From positions 1-13,236 of the forward strand of contig JAFOXT010000237.1 in the NCBI GenBank assembly GCA_017425745.1: a DNA stretch of 13,236 bases, in the 5' to 3' direction. The notes below the pieces were generated by a model. It saw only the letters and a program-made list of their open reading frames with translations, did no database searches and was not told the DNA's origin. This DNA comes from Clostridia bacterium (GTDB taxonomy: Bacteria > Bacillota > Clostridia > Oscillospirales > Acutalibacteraceae). Positions 1 through 6,546 of the stretch are shown here, piece by piece. The translations under genes were made by a program, and so were the position numbers. How positions within the stretch are numbered: position 1 is the first letter of the stretch; every line of letters starts with the position of its first letter.

Positions 1-405
1 AGTAATATTCTTGACGGTGTAATGCTCGACGACTTTAAAGCTAAGTTTTCAGGCGCAGTTTTCCAGTGCCTTGACAAGGGCTTTGCCGTTAATGAAAATG
101 TTGATATCGTTGTCCGTCCCGAGGATGTTGACGTTGTGCCCATTGAAGAGGGTACAATCAGCGGTGTTATTACATCAAACACCTTCAAGGGTGTGCACTT
201 TGAAATGATTGTTGATATTGACAACTTCAAGTGGATGATTCAGACAACAGATTACTATCCCGTAGGAACAAAAATCGGTATTCAGATTGAACCCGATGCA
301 ATCCATGTAATGAAAAAGAGTGAATACTCAGGCCTTTACGGTGACTACAGCTCATTCAGTGATGAAATTGAGCACCTTTCTGATGTTACGGTAGAGGAGG
401 AATAA
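1..405 (+). CDS. potA: PotA, spermidine/putrescine ABC transporter ATPase, C-terminal part
   Basis: This is the 3' end of an open frame that runs in from before the window; the frame has no stop from base 1, so the ATG at 22 is internal. The visible 134 residues contain no Walker or signature motifs. They match the C-terminal TOBE-type regulatory region of PotA/CysA-like importer ATPases, including the VRPEDV motif (about residues 39-44 of the fragment) that typifies this region. In the family, PotA hydrolyses ATP on the cytoplasmic face to drive polyamine uptake through PotB and PotC. The stop is 2 bases before the potB start, and the SD for potB (GAGGAGG, 394-400) lies inside the potA coding end, which indicates one operon. 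The assignment to PotA rather than another importer ATPase rests mainly on the potBCD neighbours. Confidence 0.9.
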   Translation, partial: SNILDGVMLDDFKAKFSGAVFQCLDKGFAVNENVDIVVRPEDVDVVPIEEGTISGVITSNTFKGVHFEMIVDIDNFKWMIQTTDYYPVGTKIGIQIEPDAIHVMKKSEYSGLYGDYSSFSDEIEHLSDVTVEEE

Positions 406-407
406 AA

Positions 408-1235
408 ATGAAAAAATCCTCTCTTTCAAAAAAGCTTACGTCAGCACCGTACCTAGTTTGGGCTGCAATATTTATTATAGTGCCCCTTATCTTTGTGCTT
501 TACTATTCGCTAACTGATGCAAACGGCAATTTTTCACTGCAGTATATTGTTGATATCGGTAAGTACAAGGATATTATGCTCAACTCAATCTGGCTGGGCT
601 TTATTGCAACGGTAATCAGCCTTGTAATGGCGTATCCGCTTGCTTACATTATGGCTCGAAGCAAGGCCAATGTGCAAAGAACAATGATGATGCTCGTAAT
701 GCTTCCCATGTGGATGAATCTTCTTATCAGAACTTATTCTATGATGATTCTTATGCAGGATACAGGTATTATCAACACTGCACTTGAAGCAATCGGACTT
801 TCACCCGTTCATATGATTAATACTCAGGGCGCAGTAGTCCTTGGTATGGTGTATAACTATATTCCTTATATGATTCTGCCTCTTTATTCAATTATGGCAA
901 AGCTTGATTACAGCCTTGTTGAAGCTGCGCAGGATCTCGGTGCAAACAAGCTTACTGTTATTAAAAATGTTGTAATACCTCATTCACTTCCCGGTATTGC
1001 TTCAGGCTTTACAATGGTGTTTGTACCCTCGGTTTCAACCTTCTATATCTCTAAAAAGCTTGGCGGTAACACATTCTCACTTATTGGTGACATTATCGAA
1101 ATGCAGTTCAAGAGCGCCAATAACTATAACTTAGGTGCGGCACTTTCAATGGTGCTTATGGTGCTCATCATTATCTGTATGATGGTTATGAATCAGTTTA
1201 CCGGTGACGACGATGACGGAGGTGTACTGATATGA
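408..1235 (+). CDS. potB: PotB, spermidine/putrescine ABC transporter permease
   Basis: This is an inner-membrane permease subunit of 275 aa, the normal length for PotB. Hydrophobic segments lie at about residues 15-35, 61-83, 93-116, 140-163, 198-215 and 245-263, consistent with six membrane helices. The cytoplasmic EAA loop that docks to the ATPase is clear (EAAQDLGANKLTVIKNVVIP, about 172-191). The protein ends in a short acidic tail (DDDD, 267-270). The start is supported by SD GAGGAGG seven bases upstream. The stop overlaps the potC start by four bases (ATGA, 1232-1235), so translation of the two permeases is probably coupled. In the family, PotB pairs with PotC to form the translocation pore for spermidine and putrescine. 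Confidence 0.95.
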   Translation: MKKSSLSKKLTSAPYLVWAAIFIIVPLIFVLYYSLTDANGNFSLQYIVDIGKYKDIMLNSIWLGFIATVISLVMAYPLAYIMARSKANVQRTMMMLVMLPMWMNLLIRTYSMMILMQDTGIINTALEAIGLSPVHMINTQGAVVLGMVYNYIPYMILPLYSIMAKLDYSLVEAAQDLGANKLTVIKNVVIPHSLPGIASGFTMVFVPSVSTFYISKKLGGNTFSLIGDIIEMQFKSANNYNLGAALSMVLMVLIIICMMVMNQFTGDDDDGGVLI

Positions 1236-2068
1236 ACAGAAAAATGGCTCCCATCTCAAAGCTTTATGTGTTTCTCATAATGCTCTTTCTGTACGCACCC
1301 ATCGTTGTAATGATTTTCTTTTCATTCAACGCTTCATCAAGTACAGGTGTATTTACCGGCTTTTCACTTCGTTGGTATGAGTCACTGCTCCACGATTCTG
1401 CAACCATTAACGCCCTTAAGAATACTCTTATTCTTGCTGTTGCATCTTCAGGTGTTGCAACCGTAATGGGCACTGCAGCTGCAGTGGGTATCAACAACTA
1501 CAAAAACAAGTATATAAAAAGCACTGTTATGAGTGTTACAAATCTGCCTATGATGAACCCCGAAATCGTAACGGGTATTTCAATGATGCTTCTCTTTGTT
1601 GTATGCGGAAATATCATCGGCAGAAAAGAAACTCTCGGCTTTGAAACAATGCTTATTGCTCACGTTACATTCTGTCTGCCTTATGTAATTCTTTCTGTTT
1701 TACCTAAGCTAAGACAGCTTGACAGACATCTTCCCGAAGCAGCTATGGACCTTGGCTGTACACCTGTAAAAGCCTTTTTCAAGGTTGTTCTTCCTTCAAT
1801 TTCAACAGGTATCGTGTCAGGTGCTATGATGTCATTTACCCTTTCACTTGATGACTTTGTAATCAGTTATTTCACTCAGGGTCCTTCATTTGAAACTCTG
1901 CCTATCAGAATTTTCTCAATGACTAAAAAAAGAGTTACACCTGATATGTATGCTCTTTCAACCCTTATTTTTGTTGCAATTCTCCTTCTTCTTGTGCTTC
2001 TTAATGTTACACAGGCAAGAGGCGAGAAGAAGCTCTCCAACAAGCTTGATAAGGGGGCGAAAAAATGA
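1232..2068 (+). CDS. potC: PotC, spermidine/putrescine ABC transporter permease
   Basis: This is the second permease subunit, 278 aa. Hydrophobic segments are at about residues 11-33, 63-87, 105-127, 138-158, 188-212 and 242-260. The EAA motif is present (EAAMDLGCTPVKAFFKVVLP, about 169-188), and LSLDDFV (204-210) is typical of PotC-type permeases. The tail is basic (KKLSNKLDKGAKK). The gene starts within the last codons of potB and ends by overlapping the potD start (ATGA, 2065-2068), so all three downstream genes of this operon appear translationally linked. A GGGGGCG stretch (about 2053-2059), still inside potC, probably serves as the potD ribosome binding site. Confidence 0.95.
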   Translation: MNRKMAPISKLYVFLIMLFLYAPIVVMIFFSFNASSSTGVFTGFSLRWYESLLHDSATINALKNTLILAVASSGVATVMGTAAAVGINNYKNKYIKSTVMSVTNLPMMNPEIVTGISMMLLFVVCGNIIGRKETLGFETMLIAHVTFCLPYVILSVLPKLRQLDRHLPEAAMDLGCTPVKAFFKVVLPSISTGIVSGAMMSFTLSLDDFVISYFTQGPSFETLPIRIFSMTKKRVTPDMYALSTLIFVAILLLLVLLNVTQARGEKKLSNKLDKGAKK

Positions 2069-3276
2069 AAAAATTAACCTTTCTTATTTTTGCTCTCACC
2101 TTAATGCTTTCTCTTTCGCTTTCAGCTTCAGCTTATGAAAACGAAGAGTGGTATAAGGGCAGCGAGGGAACAACAATCAACGTTTTTAACTGGGGTGAAT
2201 ACATTTCCGATACCTACGAGGACGGACTCATCAATGTAAACGAAGAGTTTGAAAAGCTTACAGGCATCAATGTCAATTATGTTACCTATGAAAGCAATGA
2301 GGACCTTTACCCCAAAATCAAAAACGGCGGTGCAAGCTACGATATCATTATTCCTTCGGATTATATGATTGCACGAATGATTTCCGAGGAAATGCTTCTT
2401 CCTATTGATGTTGAAAGCATACCTAACTACAAGTACATTTCAGACGATTATAAAAATATGTACTTTGACCCGGATAATAAATATTCAGTGCCTTACAATG
2501 TTGGTATGGTAGGACTTATCTACAACACAAAAATGGTTAAGGAAAAGCCTACAAGCTGGAGCGTTATGTGGGATGAGCAATACAAGGGTAAAATTCTTAT
2601 GATTGATAACCCTCGTGATGCTTTTGCAATTCCCGAAAAGCTTCTGGGTTATTCACTTAATACAACCGATGAAAAAGAGCTTTCAGACGTTGCTCAGCTT
2701 CTTATTGAGCAAAAGCCTCTTTTACAGGGTTATGTAATGGACGAGGTTTTCAACAAGATGGAAAGCGGTGAGGCGGCTATGGTGCCTTACTATGTTGGTG
2801 ACTACATTCTTATGAGTGACATCAATCCGGATCTGGATTTTGTTTACCCTGAAGAGGGCGTTAACATTTTTGTCGACTCAATCTGTATTCCTAAGTGCAG
2901 CCAGAATTACGAGGCGGCAATTAAGTATATCAACTTCCTTCTTGACCCTGAGGTAGCACTCAGCAACGCTTTTTATATCGGTTATGCAACTCCCAATACG
3001 GGTGTGCTTGATAATCCCGAATATGCTGAAATGCGCAACAACGAATATCTCTATCCTTCAAAGGAGAATATGCCCGATGTTGAGTATTTCCATAATCTTC
3101 CTCAGGAATCGTTGCTCAGACTTTCAGAGCTCTGGAATGAAATCCGTATACACGGCACTGACAATACTCATATTTATATCGGCTTTGCAATTGTAGGTCT
3201 CATTATTCTGATTTTCTCGGTCAGAAAAAGCTACATCCGCAAAAAGAGAGAGTATTGGTACAATTTCCCCGAATAA
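2065..3276 (+). CDS. potD: PotD, polyamine-binding protein with C-terminal membrane anchor
   Basis: This is the extracytoplasmic substrate-binding subunit, 403 aa, somewhat longer than typical PotD. Residues 1-23 form a signal peptide with a likely cleavage after ASA-23. There is no cysteine at or near that site, so it is not a classical lipoprotein. The mature part begins with the family hallmark INVFNWGEYI (38-47) and continues with a normal bacterial solute-binding fold, including YDIIIPSDYMI and a VPYNVGMVGLIYN-like strand. Unusually, the C-terminus has a hydrophobic helix (about 370-386) followed by a basic tail (RKSYIRKKR), which should anchor the protein in the membrane with the tail inside. 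It is the last gene of the pot operon and is followed by a terminator. Ligand preference (spermidine or putrescine) cannot be told from the sequence by eye. Confidence 0.93.
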   Translation: MKKLTFLIFALTLMLSLSLSASAYENEEWYKGSEGTTINVFNWGEYISDTYEDGLINVNEEFEKLTGINVNYVTYESNEDLYPKIKNGGASYDIIIPSDYMIARMISEEMLLPIDVESIPNYKYISDDYKNMYFDPDNKYSVPYNVGMVGLIYNTKMVKEKPTSWSVMWDEQYKGKILMIDNPRDAFAIPEKLLGYSLNTTDEKELSDVAQLLIEQKPLLQGYVMDEVFNKMESGEAAMVPYYVGDYILMSDINPDLDFVYPEEGVNIFVDSICIPKCSQNYEAAIKYINFLLDPEVALSNAFYIGYATPNTGVLDNPEYAEMRNNEYLYPSKENMPDVEYFHNLPQESLLRLSELWNEIRIHGTDNTHIYIGFAIVGLIILIFSVRKSYIRKKREYWYNFPE

Positions 3277-3281
3277 AAAAT

Positions 3282-3324
3282 ATGACTGACAATGTGGGCT
3301 TAAGGCTGAGTTGTCAGTCATTTT
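3282..3324 (+). terminator. Terminator of the pot operon
   Basis: An 11-bp perfect stem (ATGACTGACAA at 3282-3292 with its complement at 3311-3321) encloses an 18-nt loop and is followed by TTTT and a T-rich stretch. An A run precedes it, so it might also work weakly in the other direction. It begins five bases after the potD stop. Confidence 0.75.
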
Positions 3325-3418
3325 GTGTTATTTTACATATTTTTATGCCTCATTTTTTATACCCGATAAAAGCACAGTCCATATTATTGTATTGTGAAAA
3401 ATATTCAACAAAACTGTA

Positions 3419-3446
3419 TTGACAAAAAGAAAAATCTTTCTAAAAT
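3419..3446 (+). promoter_or_regulatory. Sigma-A promoter of the dual-HTH gene pair
   Basis: A perfect -35 box TTGACA (3419-3424) and a -10 box TAAAAT (3441-3446) are separated by 16 bases. The predicted transcription start is near 3453, leaving a leader of about 49 nt before the ATG at 3502. Confidence 0.75.
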
Positions 3447-3453
3447 AGTGAAT

Positions 3454-3467
3454 AGAACAAATGTTCG
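3454..3467 (+). promoter_or_regulatory. Putative LexA (SOS) operator
   Basis: The sequence AGAACAAATGTTCG fits the Gram-positive LexA box, CGAAC-N4-GTTCG, at 13 of 14 positions; its GAAC-N4-GTTC core is intact and its spacer AAAT fits RNRY. It lies directly on the predicted transcription start of the promoter at 3419-3446, where a repressor would block initiation. That it binds LexA is an inference from motif and position; a single site can arise by chance. Confidence 0.5.
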
Positions 3468-3501
3468 TCTGTGCTTGCATGAATATTGGAGGTATTAAAA
3501 A

Positions 3502-4128
3502 ATGAAAAACAGCTTTACATCTTCAGATTATATAAACGCAAAAGAATCATTTATCAGATGGAAGGGTAACATCAACGAAAGCGTTGATGCCTATGTACTC
3601 AGACAGCGGAAGGCTGAGCTGAGAGAGCTTGTCAAAAGGGTGGTGAAAAACGAACTTTCAGACTATGACAGGCTTATTGTCACTCTCCGTTGGTACGAGA
3701 ATTATTCGGTGGTTGAAATTGCTCGTAAGCTGGGCGTTGACCGTTCCACAGTTAACCGTCACCTTGAAAAAATAAACACAATAATCTACGATAAGCTTAA
3801 ATATGCAATTGAGTATCGCTACGGAAGAGGCTACAGTGATGCGTCAGAAATTATAATAAAAAGCGATGAAGCCTTCAGCTGTGTTGTTAAATCCAATGAA
3901 GTGTCAGACAGGCTTCTTTATCTCAGGGAAAAACAGTTCTTTTCACTTGAAGATGTGTCATCAATGACAGGAATAGGAAAGGAAAGACTTTCTGAGCTTG
4001 AAGAGTATGGAAGCAAAATGACAATGACTGAGCTGAAAAAGCTTTGCACATTTTATCGCTGCAGTTCAGATTATCTTCTTTTCGGAAAAGTGGAAGGAGG
4101 CGCTGCTTATGACAAATTCGCTCAGTGA
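3502..4128 (+). CDS. Dual helix-turn-helix regulator (sigma-region-4-like plus XRE-like)
   Basis: This 208-aa protein carries two DNA-binding modules. Residues about 52-98 resemble sigma-70 region 4 or a related HTH (LSDYDRLIVTLRWYENYSVVEIARKLGVDRSTVNRHLEKI is split over 52-91, with the recognition helix near DRSTVNRHL). Residues about 134-196 resemble an XRE/Cro-type HTH (FSLEDVSSMTGIGKERLSELE, then MTMTELKKLCTFYRCSSDYLLFG), in which the last part is the usual XRE ending. No sigma region 2 is present, so it is unlikely to be a complete sigma factor. The start has SD GGAGG (3488-3492), nine bases upstream. It shares a promoter with, and overlaps by 20 bases, the small gene after it. Targets are unknown; a role as a transcription regulator is inferred from the HTHs. 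Confidence 0.75.
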   Translation: MKNSFTSSDYINAKESFIRWKGNINESVDAYVLRQRKAELRELVKRVVKNELSDYDRLIVTLRWYENYSVVEIARKLGVDRSTVNRHLEKINTIIYDKLKYAIEYRYGRGYSDASEIIIKSDEAFSCVVKSNEVSDRLLYLREKQFFSLEDVSSMTGIGKERLSELEEYGSKMTMTELKKLCTFYRCSSDYLLFGKVEGGAAYDKFAQ

Positions 4129-4324
4129 GCTGAGTGCAACATATGAAAAGAGTATTGCTCTTCAGCAGGAGATAATTGACAAAACACGTCTTAAGCTGAA
4201 AAAAGCAAGTGCCGAATTTAATTTTAAAGAGATAGAGCGTCTGAATTCGCTTTTAAGAATTCTCTATGATGAAAAAAGTGAGCTTGAGCTTTCAGCATAC
4301 GAGATGAAAAAATATCTTAATTAA
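4109..4324 (+). CDS. Small coiled-coil protein, function unknown
   Basis: This is a 71-aa soluble protein rich in Glu, Lys, Leu and Ser. Almost the whole length is predicted by eye to be helical with heptad-like hydrophobic spacing (for example IDKTRLKLKKASAEF and IERLNSLLRILYDEKSELEL), so it is probably a coiled coil or a helical hairpin. There are no signal, membrane or metal-binding motifs. It starts 20 bases before the stop of the dual-HTH gene, in another frame, and has a strong SD AAGGAGG (4094-4100) eight bases upstream, which supports a real gene. The overlap suggests coupled synthesis and perhaps a physical partnership with the regulator. No family is recognised. Confidence 0.7.
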   Translation: MTNSLSELSATYEKSIALQQEIIDKTRLKLKKASAEFNFKEIERLNSLLRILYDEKSELELSAYEMKKYLN

Positions 4325-4331
4325 GCTTTTT

Positions 4332-4364
4332 GCCGGAGTTTTATGACTCCGGCTTAATTTTTTT
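4332..4364 (+). terminator. Terminator of the dual-HTH gene pair
   Basis: An 8-bp GC-rich stem (GCCGGAGT at 4332-4339, ACTCCGGC at 4346-4353) has a 6-nt loop and is followed within four bases by seven T residues (4358-4364). Confidence 0.9.
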
Positions 4365-4417
4365 AAAGTAAAAATTAAGTATAAGTAATATAAATTATAT
4401 AAAGTGCTTAATTGTAC

Positions 4418-4446
4418 TTGCTTTTTTTTACTAAATAGTATACAAT
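4418..4446 (+). promoter_or_regulatory. Promoter of the peptidyl-prolyl isomerase gene
   Basis: The -35 box TTGCTT (4418-4423) and -10 box TACAAT (4441-4446) are 17 bases apart. The predicted start near 4453 gives a leader of about 60 nt. The upstream DNA (4365-4417) is very AT-rich, like an UP element. Confidence 0.65.
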
Positions 4447-4458
4447 TATAGCAATATT

Positions 4459-4495
4459 CCTAAAAGACGAGAAAATGTCTTAGGTAAAATTTTTT
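4459..4495 (+). promoter_or_regulatory. Leader hairpin before the peptidyl-prolyl isomerase gene
   Basis: CCTAA-AA-GAC (4459-4468) can pair with GTCTTAGG (4477-4484), giving an 8-bp stem with a two-A bulge and an 8-nt loop. Six T residues follow at 4490-4495. It sits wholly inside the predicted leader. It could be a weak attenuator or a 5' mRNA-stabilising hairpin; the sequence does not decide. Confidence 0.4.
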
Positions 4496-4498
4496 AGA

Positions 4499-4504
4499 AA
4501 AGGA
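4499..4504 (+). promoter_or_regulatory. Ribosome binding site that favours the start at 4516
   Basis: AAAGGA is the only SD-like sequence here. It touches the first possible ATG (4504), which rules it out for that start, but lies 11 bases before the in-frame ATG at 4516, a usable if long spacing. Confidence 0.5.
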
Positions 4505-4515
4505 TGAAATCCAGT

Positions 4516-6294
4516 ATGGCAAATCAGGAAAAAACTGCTGCTGAGCTTTACCGTGAAGAAAGAAAACAGCGTATTGCCAAGGCAGCAAAAAAGAATCAGA
4601 AAAAATCAAATAAGGTTATCCTTACAAAGAAGAGTAAGGCTGTAATTGCAGTGTTAGTAGTTATTGCTATTGCTCTTGGTATCGGTGGCTTTGCTGTAAG
4701 CAACTCAGGTGTGCTTCAGAGAGGTAAGGTTGCTTTCACTGTTGGCGGTGAAGAAGTAAAGATGGCTGAATACAGCTACTATTACAACCAGATGTTCTCA
4801 CAGGCATTCAATTTATCATACCAGTATGAATCATACAGCCCCGGTATGGGTGCAATGTATACAGGCTATGACTGTTCAATTGCTCCTGACCAGCAGAAGT
4901 ATATCGGCGAAATTGAAGGCATCGAGGAGCCCACATGGTGCGATTACTTCGATTACACTGCAAGACAGCAGATCAGATATGCAAAGGCTTGCGAAATCTA
5001 TGCTGCTGAAAACGATATCAAGCTTGACGAAAAAGACTACGCTGAGGTTGATAGCATCATTGAACAGGTAGAAACATCTGCAAAGAGCGGTCAGACTCCT
5101 TACAGTCTTGCAGCTTATCTCCGTACATTCTACGGTAAGAGCATGAGCGTTGCTGCATTCCGCGAGATTACAGAAACTCAGCTTCTTGTTCAGAAGGTTA
5201 ACGAAACAAGAATTGACGAATACAAGGCTTCATACACAGATGAAAAGATCAATGAGGTTTACAATAAGGACCTTACTGCTTACGGTGTTGTTTCTCTCAG
5301 AAACTATGTAGTTAACGCTGAAAAGGTTGAAGACAAGGAAAAGGAAACATCAGCAGTAACAAAGGAAACTATGGCTGCAGCAAAGGCAAAGGCAGAAAGC
5401 TTTGCATCAAAGGTTAACAGCGACGACAGCTTCAAGGCAGTTGCTTTTGAATTCGAAAAGGCTGCTAAGAATGAGAAGGCTGAAGATATGAAGAAGGACG
5501 ACAAATTAACCCTTCTTGCAGACCAGGCTTACAGTGCACTTCCCGCATCAGACGCAGACTTCCTTAAGTGGGCGTTCGATAAGAACACAGCAATCGGTTC
5601 AACCTATGTTCTTGAAAATGAAGGTTCAGGCTACACAGTTTATATGATGAGCGCTCCTGTTCATCACGCACCCGTTTTAACAACCTACGATGTAAGACAC
5701 ATTCTTATTGCTTTCCCTGAAGCTGCAGAAGGCGAAGAGGAAAAGAAGGATGACGTTAAGGTTGAAATGCTTGACACTTCAGCTTACGATGTAACAGTTG
5801 ACATTGATGTTGACCTTGAAAATACAGGCGACAAGGAAACATACAAGAAGGCTCAGGATATCCTTAAGGAATACCTTGACGGCGACAAGACAGAAGAAGC
5901 TTTCGCTGAACTTGCTAAGAAGTATTCAGAAGACAATGCTGAAGACGGCGGTCTTTATGAAGCAGTTCCCAAGGATAGAATGGTTTCTGAATTTGAAAAC
6001 TGGTCACTTGCTGAAGGCAGAAAGACCGGTGACGTAGGTATCGTTGAAAGCACATACGGTTACCACATTATGTATCACATTGCTGTAGCTGAAACAACCT
6101 GGATGGATACAATCAAGGAAGATCTTGCAGCAGAAGAACAGAACGAATTTGCTGAAAAGATTTCAACTGCTGATAACGTTAAGATTGAAAACGAAAATCA
6201 GAGCACACTTGATCAGGTTAAGGATGAAGTTGTAGCTCTCGCTAAGCAGCAGGCAAGAAACATCAAGAACGCTTCTGCAGCAGCATCATACTAA
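4516..6294 (+). CDS. Membrane-anchored parvulin-type peptidyl-prolyl isomerase
   Basis: This protein should assist folding of exported proteins outside the membrane by isomerising prolyl bonds, like PrsA/SurA-type foldases. From the start at 4516 it has 592 aa: a basic cytoplasmic segment (1-41), one membrane helix (about 42-61), a SurA-N-like helical region (about 70-380) with the typical YSYYYNQMF start, and a PpiC/parvulin domain (about 390-520). Parvulin hallmarks are VRHILI (393-398, first active-site His), FAELAKKYSED, the GG turn, and YGYHIMYH (second His at 517). The helix after VRHILI is displaced by an acidic insertion of about 40 residues. There is no lipobox, unlike PrsA, so the anchor is a transmembrane helix. 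An alternative ATG at 4504 adds four residues but lacks a spaced SD. The tail is Lys/Ala-rich. It is monocistronic, with its own promoter and terminator. Confidence 0.85.
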   Translation: MANQEKTAAELYREERKQRIAKAAKKNQKKSNKVILTKKSKAVIAVLVVIAIALGIGGFAVSNSGVLQRGKVAFTVGGEEVKMAEYSYYYNQMFSQAFNLSYQYESYSPGMGAMYTGYDCSIAPDQQKYIGEIEGIEEPTWCDYFDYTARQQIRYAKACEIYAAENDIKLDEKDYAEVDSIIEQVETSAKSGQTPYSLAAYLRTFYGKSMSVAAFREITETQLLVQKVNETRIDEYKASYTDEKINEVYNKDLTAYGVVSLRNYVVNAEKVEDKEKETSAVTKETMAAAKAKAESFASKVNSDDSFKAVAFEFEKAAKNEKAEDMKKDDKLTLLADQAYSALPASDADFLKWAFDKNTAIGSTYVLENEGSGYTVYMMSAPVHHAPVLTTYDVRHILIAFPEAAEGEEEKKDDVKVEMLDTSAYDVTVDIDVDLENTGDKETYKKAQDILKEYLDGDKTEEAFAELAKKYSEDNAEDGGLYEAVPKDRMVSEFENWSLAEGRKTGDVGIVESTYGYHIMYHIAVAETTWMDTIKEDLAAEEQNEFAEKISTADNVKIENENQSTLDQVKDEVVALAKQQARNIKNASAAASY

Positions 6295-6305
6295 GAAAAA
6301 CTAAA

Positions 6306-6333
6306 AGAGAGAGGATTTCCTCTCTCTTTTTTT
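6306..6333 (+). terminator. Terminator of the peptidyl-prolyl isomerase gene
   Basis: A 9-bp stem (AGAGAGAGG at 6306-6314, CCTCTCTCT at 6319-6327) with a 4-nt loop runs straight into a run of T residues ending at 6333. It begins 11 bases after the stop codon. Confidence 0.9.
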
Positions 6334-6368
6334 GCGAAATGGTCAGGCTGACGGGAAATGTGCAAGAT

Positions 6369-6424
6369 GACGTTTTCTTTGCTCCTAAGCTGTACATTGG
6401 TACTGCAAGAGGGCAAAAAACGTC
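6369..6424. repeat. Long imperfect hairpin in the spacer between convergent genes
   Basis: GACGTTTTCTTTGC (6369-6382) can pair with GCAAAAAACGTC (6413-6424) through about 12 pairs. An inner near-palindrome GCTGTAC-ATTG-GTACTGC (6389-6406) is nested in the loop. Neither half looks like coding sequence. It could be a structured RNA, a repeat element or a remnant; no known family is recognised. Confidence 0.45.
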
Positions 6425-6433
6425 AAGCGCAAA

Positions 6434-6471
6434 AGTTTAATCGCCATAACTCGATGTTGTGGCGATTAACT
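6434..6471 (-). terminator. Strong hairpin, possible terminator of the FkbM methyltransferase gene
   Basis: A stem of about 15 pairs (6434-6450 with 6456-6471, one bulged T and one G-T pair) closes a 5-nt loop. Read on the minus strand it lies 76 bases past the methyltransferase stop and is followed by AAACTTTTG, a weak T run. Termination on the minus strand is therefore plausible but not textbook. Confidence 0.45.
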
Positions 6472-6546
6472 ATTACATATATATAAATTGATTTTTGGTA
6501 TATAAAAACTTCTGTTTGTTATTATCTTTTGCACGTTCTTGTGCGT

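Noticed and set aside
1950..2138. A 62-codon frame across the potC-potD junction
   Set aside because: It overlaps two well-supported genes, and its protein is a Phe/Leu/Ser-rich shadow with no SD.
3502..4128. Complete sigma factor
   Set aside because: Only a region-4-like HTH is visible. The core-binding and -10-recognition parts of region 2 are absent, and the C-terminus is an XRE-type HTH.
4365..4417. AT-rich stretch as a possible origin or attachment site
   Set aside because: No DnaA boxes, iterons or duplicated ends are visible; it is better explained as promoter-upstream DNA.
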